A stretch of 64,000 nt of DNA, taken from the NCBI GenBank assembly GCA_965240325.2, contig OZ251222.1, forward strand, positions 1,984,001 through 2,048,000, given 5' to 3'. Both the position numbers and the translations under genes were made by a program. Shown piece after piece: positions 62,436 to 64,000 of the stretch. A model generated the notes under the pieces. The model saw nothing but the letters and a program-made list of their open reading frames with translations, had not been told where the DNA came from and did not search any database. The first letter of the stretch is position 1. The number at the start of each line of letters is the position of its first letter. Origin of the DNA: Rebecca billardiae RCC1528. Taxonomy: Eukaryota; Haptophyta.

Positions 62436-64000
62436 ATGGGGTCGGGCGCTGGCGTGATCACGCGTCTCGCGCTCGCAGTGACGGTCGTCGCGACGGCGTC
62501 CGACGACGTGGCCCACTCTCACCCCGACGCGCGCGCGACGCACGATCTCCACGCGGAGCTCACCGCGCAGCTGCTGCACTTCCACCGCGTGCGTGCGCAG
62601 CCAGCGCGCGCCGACGTGCATGCCGACGCTGCGTCACTCGCGCACACGGACTACTTGTGGCATCGATACGCGGCGCACCACCCGGCGCTCGATCCGCGCG
62701 ATGCGCGCGCGCGCGCTGCCTTCTTCCACAGCGCGCGACGCATTGTGGAGCTCGACGCGAGCGACGCGGCGGGCGCGAGGTACGGCTTCACGCACCTCGC
62801 CGCTCTCGACGCGGAGGGGTTTGCGGCGCGTCTCGCGAGCTGGCGGCCGCTGCCGCTGCACCACCCGGCCAACAACGCCAGCGCGCTCCCGCGCCTCGCC
62901 GCGCGCGCGCCGCGCGGCGCGCTCGATCGCGTGGGCGGGCTCGTGGGCGCGGGCAGCGTGCCCGCCTCGTTCGACTGGTTCGGGCGTGGCGTGCTCACGC
63001 CGGTGAAGGACCAGCGCGACTGTGGCGCGTGCTGGTCCTTCACGACGGTGCAGACCATCGAGTCCGCCGCGGCCGTGATGGGCGGAGCGCTCGCGCCGCT
63101 CTCGGCGCAGCAGCTGCTCGACTGTGACACGTCTTGGAACCAGGGCTGCGTCGGCGGCAACGTCGCGGCGGCGGTGGGCTACCTGCGCAAGTTCGGCTCG
63201 ATGCGCGCGGACGACTACCCGTACCACAACGCGGACGGCGAGCTGTGCCAGTACGTGCCCGAGCTCGTCGCGCTGCGCGTGGGCGAGCTGATCCGCATCC
63301 CGCCCGGCTCGGAGCTCCAGCTGCAGCACGCGCTGCTGCAGTACGGGCCCCTGGCCGTCTCGGTCGACGCGTCCGGCTGGCAGCACTACACGGGCGGGAT
63401 CATCTCGGCGTGCGGCGACGGCGGCGTGAACCACGCGGTGCAGCTCGTGGGCTGGGGCACGGCGAGCGGCGGCGTGGACTACTGGAACATCCGCAACAGC
63501 TGGTCCACGGCGTGGGGCGAGCTCGGGTACGCGCGCATGCTGCGCGGCGTCGGGTGCAACGGCATCGTGGATGAGCCTGCGTACACGTTCGCCATCATGG
63601 GGCAGGAGTGCGTCGCGCTCGACTGCGGCCGCTGCGTGGCGGACACGCAGCGCTGCGGCTGGTGCGCGGGCGCGATGCGCTGCTACGAACGCGCCGCCGG
63701 CGAGGCGATGTGCGCGCGCGGCTGGCTCGACGCCAAGTGTCCGCCCACGCCCACGGTGCCGTCCGCGCTGCACGCGCTCACGTGCGGCCTCGCCGCGGCC
63801 GAGGCGACCGGCCAGCCGCCCGCCTACTTCAGCCTCCGCCTCGACCGCACCGACTGGCGGAACGGCACGGCCTGCCTGCTCGGCTTCGAGATGAACGTGC
63901 TGCAGGCACTCGGCGTGCTGCTCGCCGCGCTCACGCTGCTGTGCTGGGGCGTGCAGTCGCTGTGCGCGCTGTGCTGGCGGCCGCGCTCGCGCCGGCCGTC
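62436..64000 (+). CDS. Papain-family (C1A) cysteine peptidase with PSI-like and membrane segments, partial
   Basis: At least 521 residues; runs past the window end. Start MGSGAGVITRLALAVTVVAT, a signal peptide. Residues of about 30-150 are an I29-type prodomain (SLAHTDYLWHRYAAHHPAL, ARYGFTHLAALDAEGFAARL). The mature enzyme begins near VPASFDWFGRGVLTPVKDQ. The catalytic Cys199 sits in CGACWSF, His333 in GVNHAVQLVGWG and Asn354 in IRNSWSTAWGELGY; the oxyanion Gln is in KDQRDCG. After the catalytic domain comes a Cys-rich PSI-like segment (CGRCVADTQRCGWCAG, CYERAAGEAMC) and a hydrophobic helix MNVLQALGVLLAALTLLCWG with basic residues after it. So the enzyme is a membrane-anchored, lumenal or cell-surface peptidase. 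This is unlike soluble cathepsins. The C-terminus is not visible. Confidence 0.9.
   Translation, partial: MGSGAGVITRLALAVTVVATASDDVAHSHPDARATHDLHAELTAQLLHFHRVRAQPARADVHADAASLAHTDYLWHRYAAHHPALDPRDARARAAFFHSARRIVELDASDAAGARYGFTHLAALDAEGFAARLASWRPLPLHHPANNASALPRLAARAPRGALDRVGGLVGAGSVPASFDWFGRGVLTPVKDQRDCGACWSFTTVQTIESAAAVMGGALAPLSAQQLLDCDTSWNQGCVGGNVAAAVGYLRKFGSMRADDYPYHNADGELCQYVPELVALRVGELIRIPPGSELQLQHALLQYGPLAVSVDASGWQHYTGGIISACGDGGVNHAVQLVGWGTASGGVDYWNIRNSWSTAWGELGYARMLRGVGCNGIVDEPAYTFAIMGQECVALDCGRCVADTQRCGWCAGAMRCYERAAGEAMCARGWLDAKCPPTPTVPSALHALTCGLAAAEATGQPPAYFSLRLDRTDWRNGTACLLGFEMNVLQALGVLLAALTLLCWGVQSLCALCWRPRSRRP

Overview
The window is nuclear DNA of a very GC-rich, single-celled eukaryote, most likely an alga. 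Reasons: multi-exon genes with short (89-297 nt) GT-AG introns; eukaryote-only families (ARF GTPase, NOP14, a mitochondrial carrier, a UBXD8-like protein, a mitochondrial pyruvate dehydrogenase E2, ShK-domain prolyl 4-hydroxylase, a REJ/GPS receptor); and a DUF2358/NTF2-like protein typical of plastid-bearing organisms. A haptophyte (pavlovophyte-like) is my best guess, but no marker in the window proves it. 14 of the 18 introns I could place begin GTGCG, an unusual donor consensus.

Layout. 1-3200: repeat land (an inverted array built on the palindrome TATCAGTGATAC, then a 326-bp tandem duplication). 3.2-10 kb: a possible flagellar-type protein (-), a DUF2358 protein (+), an AAAP amino-acid transporter (-) and a queuine tRNA-ribosyltransferase (-) carrying a WHEP domain and lacking the zinc cysteines. 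10-11.4 kb: no convincing gene. 11.4-16.2 kb: a GNAT-like protein (-) head to head with NOP14 (+). 17-24 kb: Sel1-repeat protein (-), ARF (-), a membrane prolyl 4-hydroxylase (+), a mitochondrial carrier (+) with a near-perfect palindrome just before its ATG. 24.4-35.4 kb: MYND/methyltransferase (+), UBXD8-like (-) head to head with a ubiquitin-like protein (+), a Tudor-like/C2H2 chromatin-type protein (-) head to head with a GH127 beta-L-arabinofuranosidase (+). 35.4-37.9 kb: gene-free, with a 47-bp palindrome, a roughly 1-kb inverted repeat and a 41-bp sequence shared with the left end of the window. 37.9-57.9 kb: one enormous gene. 58-64 kb: an orphan protein (+), PDC-E2 (-), and a membrane-anchored papain-type peptidase (+, runs off the end).

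The most striking content is the 20-kb gene. It encodes a signal peptide, a seven-repeat RCC1-type beta-propeller, a shaft of about 3,000 residues made almost only of SPPP units, IPT/TIG and PKD/REJ-like modules, a GPS autoproteolysis motif (CACDHLTTFA), polycystin-like membrane segments and an EF-hand-like loop. The present sequence has one frame break (near 52,77x) between the REJ-like part and the GPS part. In the same 40 kb lie a prolyl 4-hydroxylase and a GH127 enzyme, families that make and trim hydroxyproline-rich glycoproteins. This suggests, but does not prove, a hydroxyproline-rich surface-receptor system.
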